Below, one piece after another: positions 19,365 to 29,511 of a stretch of 51,466 nucleotides of DNA. A program made the translations under genes and the position numbers. Source of the stretch: Burkholderiales bacterium (GTDB lineage Bacteria > Pseudomonadota > Gammaproteobacteria > Burkholderiales > Burkholderiaceae_E). The notes under the pieces are model-generated. The model was not told the origin of the DNA. It saw only the letters and a list, made by a program, of their open reading frames with translations, and did no database searches. Within the stretch, counting starts at the first letter, position 1; each line of letters starts with the position of its first letter. The stretch covers positions 1 to 51,466 of the forward strand of contig JAFKGG010000375.1 of assembly GCA_017307915.1 (NCBI GenBank), written 5' to 3'.

Positions 19365-19468
19365 CAATCAGACCTTTTGGGCTCGGGAAGACCGCGCGTG
19401 CATGGGCATGTCGCTCATCGACCGCAAGTCAGGGGTTCGAATTACTTGTCTCTGCGGTTGTAGTTTGT

Positions 19469-19501
19469 TCTATCCTATGGAATAATGTGCCATAAGATAG
19501 A
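19469..19501. promoter_or_regulatory. Inverted repeat, probable IclR operator
   Basis: TCTATCCTATGG, 9-base spacer, CCATAAGATAGA: 11 of 12 arm positions pair. It lies midway between the leftward hydrolase operon (start 19364) and the rightward IclR gene, where an IclR-family dimer would be expected to bind and control both. Confidence 0.65.
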
Positions 19502-19561
19502 CCAATGCTAGGTACGGGGCGGCCGCTTGTCAAGCCCGTTGCACTGCTATTCGCCGTTCCC

Positions 19562-20287
19562 ATGCCCAGAAAATCTACTCAGCTTTCCGTTGCTGATGAG
19601 CAGGCCGCGCCCGGCGGCGCGGCCGCGGTCGACAAGGCCGTCACCGTACTGGCCGCGTTTCGCGCTGGTGACGGTCCACTTTCCGTCACCGAACTGGCCG
19701 AGCGCACGCGGCTCTACAAGAGCACGGTGCTGCGGCTGCTGGCGTCGCTCGCGCATGGCCGCCTGGTGCAGCGCACGGCAGACGGCCGCTGGGGCTTGGG
19801 CCCGGAACTGGCCCGCCTGGCTTCGATCTATTCGGCGTCGTTCTCACTGGAAGACGTGGTGCGGCCCGAGATGCGGGCGCTGGTCGAGCGCACGAAGGAA
19901 AGCGTCGCTTTCCACGTCCGGCAAGGCGATCAGCGGCTGGTGCTGTTCCGTGTCGATTCACCGCAATTGCTGCGCGATCACGTGCGTGTCGGTGACCTGC
20001 TGCCGCTGGATCGTGGCGCCGGCGGGCGCGTGCTGATGGCGTATTCGGGGGCGCGGGGGCGTGTCTATGACCAGGTGCGGCGCGACGGCTACCTGATGCT
20101 GCTGGGCGATCGCGTCGCAGGGTTGGCGGGCATCTCGGCGCCGGTGTGGAACGCGGCGCAGGAACTGGTGGGCGCGCTCACGCTGACCGCGCCGGAGCAG
20201 CGTTTGAAGCCGTCGTTCGTCGATGAGCTGCGGCGGTCTGCGCAAAGGCTGACCCGACAGCTTGGCGGGAAGGTCGCTGGGCCGTAG
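19562..20287 (+). CDS. IclR-family transcriptional regulator
   Basis: A 241-residue IclR regulator. The N-terminal winged helix is AVDKAVTVLAAF..LSVTELAERTRLYKSTVLRLL, followed by the GAF-like effector domain (VRPEMRALVERTKESVAFHV to GALTLTAPEQRL). The ATG at 19562 is preferred because a longer start at 19505 would leave the operator palindrome touching the start codon. It is divergent from the hydrolase/ABC/Rieske/NicX-like operon, so it very likely senses that pathway's substrate or intermediate. Its base composition resembles the surrounding high-GC DNA more than the operon's. Confidence 0.93.
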   Translation: MPRKSTQLSVADEQAAPGGAAAVDKAVTVLAAFRAGDGPLSVTELAERTRLYKSTVLRLLASLAHGRLVQRTADGRWGLGPELARLASIYSASFSLEDVVRPEMRALVERTKESVAFHVRQGDQRLVLFRVDSPQLLRDHVRVGDLLPLDRGAGGRVLMAYSGARGRVYDQVRRDGYLMLLGDRVAGLAGISAPVWNAAQELVGALTLTAPEQRLKPSFVDELRRSAQRLTRQLGGKVAGP

Positions 20288-20358
20288 CGGGGGCGAGCGG
20301 CCGGCTTCGCGTTGCCACTCTGCGGTTTCCCGCGGGGCTCTATCTACTATCTAGCTAC

Positions 20359-21135
20359 TCAGCTACCCAGACGCCGCGACACAGCAGCCGCCAGCGAGCG
20401 CACCGCCGCCACCACTTCTTCGCGCCGCTCGCGGCTGGTCGAAGCCTTGATCAGGCTCACCGCCACGGCGGCCACCGCTTCGCGCTGGCCGGCGGCGAAC
20501 ACCGGCGCGCCGAAGCAATGCATGCCCTCGGCGGTTTCTTCGTCATCCACTGCATAGCCCTGCGCGCGGAATGCATCGAGCTGCCGCAGCAGGGTGTCGG
20601 CGTCGCCGACGCTGTGCGGCGTGAGCACCGGCAGCGTGCCGTCGGCCGACAGCTGGCGCACGCGCTCGGCCGGCACGGTGGCGAGTATGGCCTTGCCCGA
20701 CGACGTGCAGCAGGCCGGAAAGCGCCCGCCGACGCGAAAGGTGACGCCCAGCGCGCGCGTGCCGGGCCGGCAGGCGAGATACAGCACGTCGGCGCCGTCG
20801 AGCACGGCCAGCATGATGGTTTCTTCGCTGAGCGTGGCGAGCTGGTCGGCCGCGGCGTTGAACGCTTCGATCACGTTCGATTGCTGCACGAAGGCGCCGG
20901 CCCATTGCAGCGGCTTGGGGCCCATCGTGTATTCGCCGCGCTCGTTGCGCACGGCCAGCCCGAGCGCCGTCAGCGTGTGCAGCAGTCCATGCAGGCTGCT
21001 CTTGGGCAGCACCAATGCCTTGGCCAGCTCGGCCAAGGATTGCGGGCGGCGCTGGCCGCACAGGTGATCGATGATGCGCGCGGCGCGTTCGACCGCCGGC
21101 ACCAGCGACGGCTCGGCCACGATGGAACTTGACAT
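20359..21135 (-). CDS. IclR-family transcriptional regulator
   Basis: A 258-residue IclR regulator with the N-terminal winged helix ([32 protein letters not shown]) and the C-terminal effector domain with [21 protein letters not shown]. It converges on the previous IclR gene and diverges from mmsA. The perfect palindrome between the two starts is its likely operator, so mmsA and perhaps the downstream genes are its probable targets. Confidence 0.94.
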   Translation of the reverse strand: MSSSIVAEPSLVPAVERAARIIDHLCGQRRPQSLAELAKALVLPKSSLHGLLHTLTALGLAVRNERGEYTMGPKPLQWAGAFVQQSNVIEAFNAAADQLATLSEETIMLAVLDGADVLYLACRPGTRALGVTFRVGGRFPACCTSSGKAILATVPAERVRQLSADGTLPVLTPHSVGDADTLLRQLDAFRAQGYAVDDEETAEGMHCFGAPVFAAGQREAVAAVAVSLIKASTSRERREEVVAAVRSLAAAVSRRLGS

Positions 21136-21172
21136 GGCAATCCCGAAGACTAAACTACGCCGTTCCTTTTGA

Positions 21173-21199
21173 TGAACGTACGTTCAGTATATTGAACGT
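21173..21199. promoter_or_regulatory. Overlapping palindromes, probable IclR operator of mmsA
   Basis: TGAACGTACGTTCA (21173-21186) is a perfect 14-bp palindrome. Its right half then pairs again with a third half-site: ACGTTCA-GTATAT-TGAACGT (21180-21199). Three TGAACGT half-sites in 27 bases, between divergent iclR and mmsA, suggest cooperative binding of two dimers. Confidence 0.65.
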
Positions 21200-21230
21200 T
21201 GATTATTCCCCAGTTTCAGCGGAGGCGCAA

Positions 21231-22754
<1,524 letters not shown>

Positions 22755-22813
22755 GCCGGACGCGGCGCCGCAGCCGTGCCGGCGCCGTTCCCGATGAAAG
22801 CGGAGGAGCTTCC

Positions 22814-23152
22814 ATGATCCTGTCGATCAGCCAAGCCTGGCTGGTACTGCTGCTGGCCGGCGTGCTCGAAATCGTTTGGGCGCTGGGCCTGAAATACAGC
22901 GACGGCTTTTCGCGCCTGACTCCGTCGCTCGTCGTCGTCGTGGCCGCCGCCGCCAGCTTCTGGCTGCTGGCGCTGGCCATGCGAGTGCTGCCGGCGGGCA
23001 CCGCGTATGCGGTATGGACCGGCATCGGCGCTGCCGGCACGGCCCTGCTGGGCATCGCGCTGCTCGGCGAGCCGGCGACGGCGCTGCGGCTCGTCTGTAT
23101 CGGCCTGATCGTGGCGGGTGTTCTCGGATTGAAATTCGTCGGCGGCCACTGA
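22814..23152 (+). CDS. sugE: Small multidrug resistance family transporter (SugE/Gdx-like)
   Basis: A 112-residue protein with four predicted membrane helices. The essential glutamate of the SMR family is in [20 protein letters not shown], and [18 protein letters not shown] is the helix 3 signature. The SugE/Gdx branch exports guanidinium ions or quaternary ammonium compounds by proton antiport. Start at ATG 22814 after CGGAGGAGCTTCC. It lies between mmsA and gabD with short gaps and could be co-transcribed. No guanidine riboswitch fold is obvious in the 60-base gap upstream. Confidence 0.88.
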   Translation: MILSISQAWLVLLLAGVLEIVWALGLKYSDGFSRLTPSLVVVVAAAASFWLLALAMRVLPAGTAYAVWTGIGAAGTALLGIALLGEPATALRLVCIGLIVAGVLGLKFVGGH

Positions 23153-23236
23153 GAAGCGCGAACGCGCCCGCGACGAGCGTCGGGCCGCTTCACCGCATCT
23201 GAACCCGCTTACCCAGCATTCGAAAGGAGCAAGACC

Positions 23237-24703
23237 ATGACACTGCAACTGAAAGAAATGGCGCTGCTCAAGCGCCAGGGTTACATCGACGGCCGCTGGG
23301 TCGATGGTGACGGCGGCAAGCGCTTTGCGGTCAGCGACCCGGCCAGCGGCCAGACGATCGTGGAAGTGGCCGATATGGGCGCGGCCGAAACGCGCCGCGC
23401 GATCGATGCCGCGGCGCGCGCGCTGCCGGCCTGGCGCGCCAAGCCGGCCAAGGATCGCGCCGTCATCCTGCGCAAGTGGTATGACCTGATCCTGGCGCAC
23501 GCCGACGACCTGGCACTGCTGATGACTACCGAGCAGGGCAAGCCGCTGGCCGAGGCGCGCGGCGAAGTCGTCTACGGCGCGTCGTTCGTCGAGTGGTTCG
23601 CCGAAGAAGGGCGTCGCGCCAACGGCGACATCATTCCGACGATTGCGGCCGATCGCCGCTTGCTCGCCGTGAAGCAGCCGATCGGCGTGTGCGCGGCGAT
23701 CACGCCGTGGAACTTCCCGATCGCGATGATCACGCGCAAGGTGGCACCGGCCTTCGCTGCCGGCTGCACGGTGGTGGCCAAGCCCGCCGAGGCCACGCCG
23801 CTGTCGGCGCTGGCTTTGGCCGAGCTGGCCGAGCGCGCCGGCTTTCCGCCCGGCGTGTTCAACGTCATCGTGGGCAGCGGCGAACGCGCGCCCGAGATCG
23901 GCATGGAGATGTGCACCAATCCGGTGGTGCGCAAGGTCTCGTTCACCGGTTCGACCGAGGTCGGCCGTATCCTGCTGCGGCAATCGGCCGACACGGTGAA
24001 GAAGCTGTCGCTGGAGCTGGGCGGCAACGCGCCGTTCATCGTGTTCGACGACGCCGATCTCGATGCCGCGGTCGAGGGCGCGCTGGCGTCGAAGTACCGC
24101 AACGCCGGCCAGACCTGCGTATGTGCCAACCGGCTGTACGTGCAGGAAGGCGTCTACGATGCATTCGCCAAGAAGCTGGCCGACAAGGTCGCGCAGTTCA
24201 AGGTCGGTGCCGGCACCGAGGCCGGCGTCACGATCGGCCCGCTGATCGAGGAAGCGGCCGTGCGCAAGGTCGAAGAACACGTCGCCGATGCGCTGGCCAA
24301 GGGCGCGACGGCGGTGCTGGGCGGCAAGCGCCATGCGCGCGGCGGACTGTTCTTCGAGCCCACCGTGCTGACCGGCGTCACGCCCGCCATGCGCGTGGCG
24401 CGTGAAGAAACCTTCGGCCCGGTGGCGCCGCTGTTCCGCTTCAAGACCGACGAAGAAGCGATCGCGATGGCCAACGACACCGAGTTCGGCCTGGCCGCCT
24501 ATTTCTACTCGCGTGACGTCGGCCGCATCTTCCGCGCCGCCGAGGCGATCGAATCGGGCATGATCGGCGTCAACACCGGCCTGATCTCGACCGCCGAGGC
24601 GCCGTTCGGCGGCGTCAAGCAATCGGGGCTGGGCCGCGAGGGATCGAAGTACGGCATCGACGAATACCTCGAAATCAAGTATCTGTGCCTGGCCGGGCTG
24701 TAA
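23237..24703 (+). CDS. gabD: NAD(P)-dependent succinate-semialdehyde dehydrogenase
   Basis: A 488-residue aldehyde dehydrogenase of the GabD subfamily: ITPWNFPIAMITRKVAPAFAAGC, the general base in LELGGNAPFIVFDDADLD, the nucleophile Cys in NAGQTCVCANRLYVQ and the C-terminal GLGREGSKYGIDEYLEIKY. It oxidises succinate semialdehyde, or a similar aldehyde, to the acid. AAAGGAGCAAGACC precedes the ATG. The next gene is a zinc alcohol dehydrogenase, so a hydroxy-acid to semialdehyde to diacid sequence (for example 4-hydroxybutyrate to succinate) is a sensible inference. Confidence 0.92.
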   Translation: MTLQLKEMALLKRQGYIDGRWVDGDGGKRFAVSDPASGQTIVEVADMGAAETRRAIDAAARALPAWRAKPAKDRAVILRKWYDLILAHADDLALLMTTEQGKPLAEARGEVVYGASFVEWFAEEGRRANGDIIPTIAADRRLLAVKQPIGVCAAITPWNFPIAMITRKVAPAFAAGCTVVAKPAEATPLSALALAELAERAGFPPGVFNVIVGSGERAPEIGMEMCTNPVVRKVSFTGSTEVGRILLRQSADTVKKLSLELGGNAPFIVFDDADLDAAVEGALASKYRNAGQTCVCANRLYVQEGVYDAFAKKLADKVAQFKVGAGTEAGVTIGPLIEEAAVRKVEEHVADALAKGATAVLGGKRHARGGLFFEPTVLTGVTPAMRVAREETFGPVAPLFRFKTDEEAIAMANDTEFGLAAYFYSRDVGRIFRAAEAIESGMIGVNTGLISTAEAPFGGVKQSGLGREGSKYGIDEYLEIKYLCLAGL

Positions 24704-24832
24704 GCCGCTGACGGGCACGGCGTGCCGCCGCGCCGATCGGCGCGCGCGCGCGATGACGCGGGGCGGTCCGGGCGCAGACGGCGCCCGCGACCTGCGCAAC
24801 GGGTGCAAAGACCTAACGAGGAGATGCGCGAT

Positions 24833-25993
24833 ATGACGATCAGGATGCGTGCCGCCGTGCTGCGCGAAATCGGTCTGCCGGCGCCCTATGCGCAAAGCCG
24901 GCCGCTGTCGATCGAGGAAGTCGAGCTGCAAGCCCCGGGCCACGGCGAGATCCTGGTGCGGATCCGCGCCGCCGGCCTGTGCCATTCGGATCTGTCGGCG
25001 ATCAACGGCGATCGGCCATGGCCGATGCCGATCGTGATCGGCCATGAGGCCGCGGCCGAAGTGGTCGAGCTGGGCGCGGGCGTCACCGACCTGGCGGTGG
25101 GCGATCACGTGTCGCTGATCTTCCGGCCCAACTGCGGCACCTGCCCGAGCTGCGCGGTCGGCCGGCCCGCCTTGTGCGTGCCGGGCGGCGAATCGAACGC
25201 GGCCGGTGCACTGCTGGGCGGCTACAAGCGGCTGAGCGCGGTGGGCGGCGCGGGCATCGGCGGCGTGGCCGGCGGGCCGCTGAATCATCATCTGGGCTGC
25301 TCGGCGTTCGCCGAATACGCCACCGTCTCGCGTCGCTCCGCCGTCAGGATCGACCCGACACTGTCCTGGGACGAAGCGGCGCTGTTCGGCTGCGCCGTCA
25401 TCACCGGCGCCGGCGCGGTCGTCAACACGGCCCGCGCCGAGGCCGGCAGCAAGGTGGCCGTGGTCGGCCTGGGCGGCGTCGGCTTCTCGTCGCTGCTGGC
25501 CGCGCACGCGGTGGGCGCACGCGAAATCATCGCCATCGACATGCTCGACCAGAAGCTGGCCAAGGCGCGCGAGCTGGGCGCCACGCAGTGCTTCAACGCT
25601 GGCGACCCCGACGTGATCCAGAAAGTGAAGGACGCCACCGGCGGCGGCGTCGATTACGCGTTCGAGATGGCCGGCAACGTCAACGCGCTCGAGCTGGCCT
25701 ATCGCGTCACCGGTCGCGGCGGCACCACCGTCACCGCCGGCCTGCCGAACCCGAACGCCAAATGGGCATTGCAGGCGGTGACGCTGATTGCCGAGGAACG
25801 TACGGTCAAGGGCAGCTACGTCGGCTCGTGCGTGCCCTCGCGCGACGTGCCGCGTTTCATCGCGATGTACCGTGCCGGTTCGCTGCCGGTCGACAAGCTG
25901 CTGTCGGAACGCATCACGCTGGATGAGATCAATCCGGCGCTGGATCGGCTGGCGCGCGGCGAATCGATCCGGCAGGTGATCATGATGGAATGA
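24833..25993 (+). CDS. Zinc-dependent medium-chain alcohol dehydrogenase
   Basis: A 386-residue MDR-family alcohol dehydrogenase. The catalytic zinc site is in GLCHSDLSAINGD and GHEAAAEVVELGAGV, the structural zinc lobe is CGTCPSCAVGRPALC, and the Rossmann motif is VVGLGGVGFSSLLAA. The length and the class III-like layout (compare S-hydroxymethylglutathione dehydrogenases) suggest a primary alcohol or hydroxy acid as substrate. The ATG at 24833 follows ACGAGGAGATGCGCG. It probably supplies aldehyde to GabD encoded 130 bases upstream. Confidence 0.9.
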   Translation: MTIRMRAAVLREIGLPAPYAQSRPLSIEEVELQAPGHGEILVRIRAAGLCHSDLSAINGDRPWPMPIVIGHEAAAEVVELGAGVTDLAVGDHVSLIFRPNCGTCPSCAVGRPALCVPGGESNAAGALLGGYKRLSAVGGAGIGGVAGGPLNHHLGCSAFAEYATVSRRSAVRIDPTLSWDEAALFGCAVITGAGAVVNTARAEAGSKVAVVGLGGVGFSSLLAAHAVGAREIIAIDMLDQKLAKARELGATQCFNAGDPDVIQKVKDATGGGVDYAFEMAGNVNALELAYRVTGRGGTTVTAGLPNPNAKWALQAVTLIAEERTVKGSYVGSCVPSRDVPRFIAMYRAGSLPVDKLLSERITLDEINPALDRLARGESIRQVIMME

Positions 25994-26111
25994 GCGCGGC
26001 GCCGGCGTCAGTGCTTGGCACCGGAGGCGCAAACGGGCCGCGCCCCACGGCCCGGCAGGAACCGTCGGGGGCAAGGCGGCCATCGCGCCTTCGGCGGAAG
26101 GTGACATAGCG

Positions 26112-26128
26112 TGGTGCGCAATGCACCA
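26112..26128. promoter_or_regulatory. Inverted repeat upstream of the sensor kinase
   Basis: TGGTGC-GCAAT-GCACCA, perfect 6-bp arms, about 150 bases upstream of the histidine kinase start. It could be a binding site for the NarL-type regulator or merely a hairpin after the dehydrogenase gene. The rest of the 282-base gap shows nothing else convincing. Confidence 0.35.
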
Positions 26129-26275
26129 GCGTGGGGGGTCGGCCGGCGCGTAAGGCTCGCCACGCGCTGACGCCGGGCCGCATATGTTCAGCGCCCGCAG
26201 ACGCGGGCCGAGGCGGCACGCTGCTTGCTTGATACGGGGCTGTTTCCCTGATCAGCAGCGACCTGCCCGCGCCCG

Positions 26276-27439
26276 ATGTTCGCCGACCTGCACCAGCTTT
26301 CGCACCACGCCGCCTGGCGCCGCCAGCTCGAGATGCTGCTGGAATCGGCCGGCGAAGGCATCTACGGCATCGATCTGCGCGGCCGCTGCATCTTCATCAA
26401 CGGTGCCGGCGCCGAGCTGCTGGGCTATACGCCCGACGAGGTGCTCGGCCGCAACATGCACTACCTGATCCATCATTCGCACGCCGATGCCGGGCTGATG
26501 CCGGTGCACGACTGCCGCATCTTCAAGGCCTTCAAGGAAGGCCGCGGCTGCCGCGTCGAAGACGAAGTGCTGTGGCGCCGCGACGGCAGCGCGTTCGCCG
26601 CCGAATACGCGTCGTACCCGATCCGCGACGGCGGCGTCGTGGTGGGCGCGGTGGTCACGTTCTCCGACATCAGCGAACGCAAGCGTACCGAGGCCGCGTT
26701 GCAGCAGGCGCATGCCGGGCTGGAACGCCGCGTGGCCGAACGCACCGCCGAGCTGTCGGCCGCCAATCGCCAACTGCGGCAGGCCAGCGACGGGCTGCGG
26801 CGTCTGTCCGCGCACATGAACACGGTGCGCGAGGAAGAGCGCGCGCACATCGCGCGTGACATCCACGATGACCTGGGCGCCTCGCTCACCGCGATGCAGC
26901 TCGAATTGAACTGGCTGCGCCAGCGGCTGGCCGGCCAGACTGAGGCGCTGGCGCACATCGACGCGGCGTTGGAGATCGGCGGCACCGCGATGGGCGCGGT
27001 GCGCCGCATCCTCAACGACCTGCGCCCCGGCGTGCTCGATCATCTGGGCTTGTGGGCCGCGCTCGAATGCCTGCTGCAGGACGCCCAGTCGCGCGGCAGC
27101 CTGCGCTGCAGTTTCGCCTGCCCGCCCGAGGTCGAGCGCTGCCGGCTCGGGCGCGACGCCGAAATCGCCGTGTTCCGCATCGTTCAGGAAGTGCTGACCA
27201 ATGTGCAGCGCCACGCCGGTGCCGCCCAGGTGCTGCTGCGCGCACGTGCCGTCGAAAGCGACCTGCTGATCGCCGTGGAAGACGACGGCTGCGGCATGCA
27301 CGTGCCGGCGCAGCCGACCAGCTTCGGCCTGCTCGGCATGCATGAACGTGCGCATGCGATCGGCGGCACCTTGATGCTCGACAGCGTGCCGGGCAAGGGC
27401 ACCATGGTCAGCCTGCGCCTGCCCGGCGCGCTGGCGTGA
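26276..27439 (+). CDS. PAS-domain sensor histidine kinase (NarX/DegS type, HisKA_3)
   Basis: A 387-residue soluble kinase without obvious membrane helices. It has a PAS sensor at about residues 15-130 ending in the PAC motif FSDISERKRTE, and a coiled coil at about 135-180. The HisKA_3 dimerisation domain has its phospho-acceptor His197 in REEERAHIARDIHDDLG, and the HATPase_c has N-box VQEVLTNVQRHA and G-box DDGCGM. It should phosphorylate the response regulator encoded 10 bases downstream. Signal unknown; a cytoplasmic PAS could sense redox state, oxygen or a small molecule. Confidence 0.92.
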   Translation: MFADLHQLSHHAAWRRQLEMLLESAGEGIYGIDLRGRCIFINGAGAELLGYTPDEVLGRNMHYLIHHSHADAGLMPVHDCRIFKAFKEGRGCRVEDEVLWRRDGSAFAAEYASYPIRDGGVVVGAVVTFSDISERKRTEAALQQAHAGLERRVAERTAELSAANRQLRQASDGLRRLSAHMNTVREEERAHIARDIHDDLGASLTAMQLELNWLRQRLAGQTEALAHIDAALEIGGTAMGAVRRILNDLRPGVLDHLGLWAALECLLQDAQSRGSLRCSFACPPEVERCRLGRDAEIAVFRIVQEVLTNVQRHAGAAQVLLRARAVESDLLIAVEDDGCGMHVPAQPTSFGLLGMHERAHAIGGTLMLDSVPGKGTMVSLRLPGALA

Positions 27440-27449
27440 GGAGCGCGCC

Positions 27450-28085
27450 ATGATCGACCTGCTGATCGTCGACGATCACATGATCATCCGCCGCGGGCTG
27501 ACACAGATTTTCGCCGGCGACCCACGCATCGGCCGCGTCGCTGAAGCGGCCGACGGCCCGGCCGCATTGCGTGAACTGCGTGCGGCGCCGGTGCGGGTGG
27601 TGCTGCTCGACATCGCGCTCGGCGATCGCGATGGGCTCGACGTGCTGCGCTCGATCCGCGCCGAGTTTCCCGGCGTGGCGGTGGTGATGCTGTCGGTGTA
27701 TCCGGAAACGCAGTTCGCGGTGCGCGCGATCCGCGCCGGCGCGGCGGCTTATCTGAACAAGGGGTGTTCGCCCGAGACATTGTTCGCGGCGATCACCAAG
27801 GTGGCGGCCGGCGGTGTCTATGTCACGCCGGTGCTGGCCGAGCTGCTGGCGCGCAACGTGCGCGCCGACGAAGCGCGGCCGCCGCACGAAACGCTGTCGA
27901 ACCGCGAGTTCCAGGTGCTGAAGCTGCTGGCCGAAGGGCGTTCTGTGTCGGAGATCGCCGAGCAGTTGTCGCTGTCGGTGAACACGATCTCGACCTATCG
28001 TGCTCGCGTGTTCGACAAGCTCGGCGTGCGCAGCATGGTCGAGCTGCTGACCTACGCGGCGCGGCAGGATCTGTTGCCGATCTAG
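27450..28085 (+). CDS. NarL/FixJ-family response regulator
   Basis: A 211-residue regulator. The receiver domain has acidic pair Asp8/Asp9, phospho-acceptor Asp54 (VLLDIALGDRDG) and conserved Lys104 (YLNKG). The C-terminal LuxR-type helix-turn-helix is LSNREFQVLKLLAEGRSVSE..LSLSVNTISTYRARVFDKLGV. It is paired with the upstream kinase. It lies between the alcohol/aldehyde dehydrogenase group and the cyanate-linked region, either of which could be its regulon. Confidence 0.95.
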   Translation: MIDLLIVDDHMIIRRGLTQIFAGDPRIGRVAEAADGPAALRELRAAPVRVVLLDIALGDRDGLDVLRSIRAEFPGVAVVMLSVYPETQFAVRAIRAGAAAYLNKGCSPETLFAAITKVAAGGVYVTPVLAELLARNVRADEARPPHETLSNREFQVLKLLAEGRSVSEIAEQLSLSVNTISTYRARVFDKLGVRSMVELLTYAARQDLLPI

Positions 28086-28099
28086 GCGGCGTTGCGCGC

Positions 28100-28118
28100 C
28101 GCGCGGTATCACCGCGCG
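28100..28118. terminator. Hairpin between convergent response regulator and binding-protein genes
   Basis: CGCGCGGT-ATC-ACCGCGCG, a perfect 8-bp stem 15 bases after the response-regulator stop and 8 bases before the end of the convergent gene. There is no T-run, but the position suits a bidirectional terminator. Confidence 0.4.
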
Positions 28119-28125
28119 CCCTCTC

Positions 28126-29460
28126 TCAAACCTGCGGCTGCATCGCGTCGAAAGTGCGGCCCATGATGACGTGCTTGCGATAGTTGCCGCCCGGCGCCTC
28201 GTAGCCCAGCTCGGCCATCCGCTTGCGTGCATCGGTAGCCAGGAACACCTGCTCGGCGATCTGCCGGTAGTCGACGTCGCGCTTGAGGTAGCCCCAGCGC
28301 TTCATCTGCGTCATCATCCACACCGCCATCGATTGCCACGGAAACGGATCGAAGTCGATGCGCCCGGGTTCGTTGCGAACCTTGCCCAGTCCATCGGCGA
28401 AGCGGCCGAGCAGCACCTGTTCGAGCACCGTGATCGGCTGGTTCAGATAGTTGGGGCCGGCGATCGCCTCGGCCACGGCCTTGCGATTCTTCATCTCGGA
28501 GCAATGCATGGTCGAGGCGACGATCGCACGAAACAGCGCCGAGAAGGCATTGGGCAGTTCGGCGGCGAACTTGCCGGTGGCGGCGAAGGCGCAGCAGGGG
28601 TGCTTGTCCCAGATCTCGCTGCTCAGCATGTGGATGAAACCGACGCCGTCGAACACCGCGCGCTGGTTGAACGGTTCGGCGACGATGAAGCCGTCGATGT
28701 TGCCCGAGCGCAGGTTGGCCACCATGTCGGGCGGGGCCATCACGCGCAGCTGCACGTCGCGATCGGGATCGACGCCGTGCGCGCTCAGGTAGTGGCGCAG
28801 CAGGAAGTTGTGCATCGAGTAGTCGAACGGTATCGCAAAGCGCATGCCCTTCCAGCTCTTCGGGTCGCGCTTGTCCTTGTGCTGGATGCCCAGCGTGATC
28901 GCGCTGCCGTTCACGTTCTCGATCGCCGGCATCACCATAGGGATCGCTTCCGATCCCAGCCCCAGACTGATCGCCAGCGGCATCGGCGACAGCATGTGCG
29001 CGGCGTCGAACTCGCCGGCCAGCGTCTTGTCGCGCACCACCGCCCAGCCGGCGGTGCGCATCAGCGAGACCTTCAGGCCTTCCCGGGCATACAGGCCGAG
29101 CGGCTCGGCGGCGACCAGCGGCGTGGCGCAGGTGATCGGCAGAAAGCCGATCTTCAGTTCGGCCTTCTCGGGCGGCTTGCGATCCATCGCCAGCGCGGTG
29201 GCTGCGCCGAGCGGGAATACGCTCGAGACGGCGGCCAGCGCCGTGCCGGTGCCGACGCTGCGCAGGAAATAACGGCGCTGCACATCGTCGGGAAACAGCG
29301 CGCGCATCAGGCCGGCCTGCACCAGACGCGTGGCTGCAAGCGATTCATCGGCGTGCGGCGTGTCGTCGTCGTGTTCGGCCTGGTTGCGATGGCGGCCGCA
29401 GCCGCAGCCGCAGCCGCGCAGCGGACGGTCGGCGTCGAAAGGATCGTCGAAGAGGGGCAT
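28126..29460 (-). CDS. CynA/NrtA/CmpA-family ABC substrate-binding protein (paralogue without its own permease)
   Basis: A 444-residue binding protein of the nitrate/cyanate/bicarbonate class: LKIGFLPITCATPLVAAEPLG, AAHMLSPMPLAISLG, WKGMRFAIPFDYSMHNFLLR and EIWDKHPCCAFAA. A twin-arginine signal (QRRYFLRSVGTGTALAA) starts near residue 60. Before it is an extension with GCGCGCGRHRNQAEHDD. It is the third gene of the sigma-54-controlled OsmC/ACAD operon, 51 bases downstream of the ACAD gene. A clear paralogue is cynA at 34045, so this one may share that permease and ATPase. Ligand inferred only from the family. Confidence 0.88.
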   Translation of the reverse strand: MPLFDDPFDADRPLRGCGCGCGRHRNQAEHDDDTPHADESLAATRLVQAGLMRALFPDDVQRRYFLRSVGTGTALAAVSSVFPLGAATALAMDRKPPEKAELKIGFLPITCATPLVAAEPLGLYAREGLKVSLMRTAGWAVVRDKTLAGEFDAAHMLSPMPLAISLGLGSEAIPMVMPAIENVNGSAITLGIQHKDKRDPKSWKGMRFAIPFDYSMHNFLLRHYLSAHGVDPDRDVQLRVMAPPDMVANLRSGNIDGFIVAEPFNQRAVFDGVGFIHMLSSEIWDKHPCCAFAATGKFAAELPNAFSALFRAIVASTMHCSEMKNRKAVAEAIAGPNYLNQPITVLEQVLLGRFADGLGKVRNEPGRIDFDPFPWQSMAVWMMTQMKRWGYLKRDVDYRQIAEQVFLATDARKRMAELGYEAPGGNYRKHVIMGRTFDAMQPQV

Positions 29461-29511
29461 CGAGGTTCTCCGGTCGGGCAGTGACGGGGCGGAAGAAGGC
29501 GCTTGTTGGTG

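Noticed and set aside
20330-20365. CTATCTACTATCTAGCTACTCAGCTAC short repeats between the two IclR genes
   Set aside because: Irregular, under 30 bases and without pairing arms; no function can be supported.
22755-22813. Guanidine riboswitch ahead of the SugE-like gene
   Set aside because: The 59-base gap is too short and shows no ACGR-type or aptamer-like conserved core.
26016-26031. TGGCACCGGAGGCGCA upstream of the sensor kinase, resembling a sigma-54 promoter
   Set aside because: The GG and GC dinucleotides have the right spacing but the -12 box is GCGCA rather than TTGCA, and the start would be more than 230 bases before the gene. Too weak to call.
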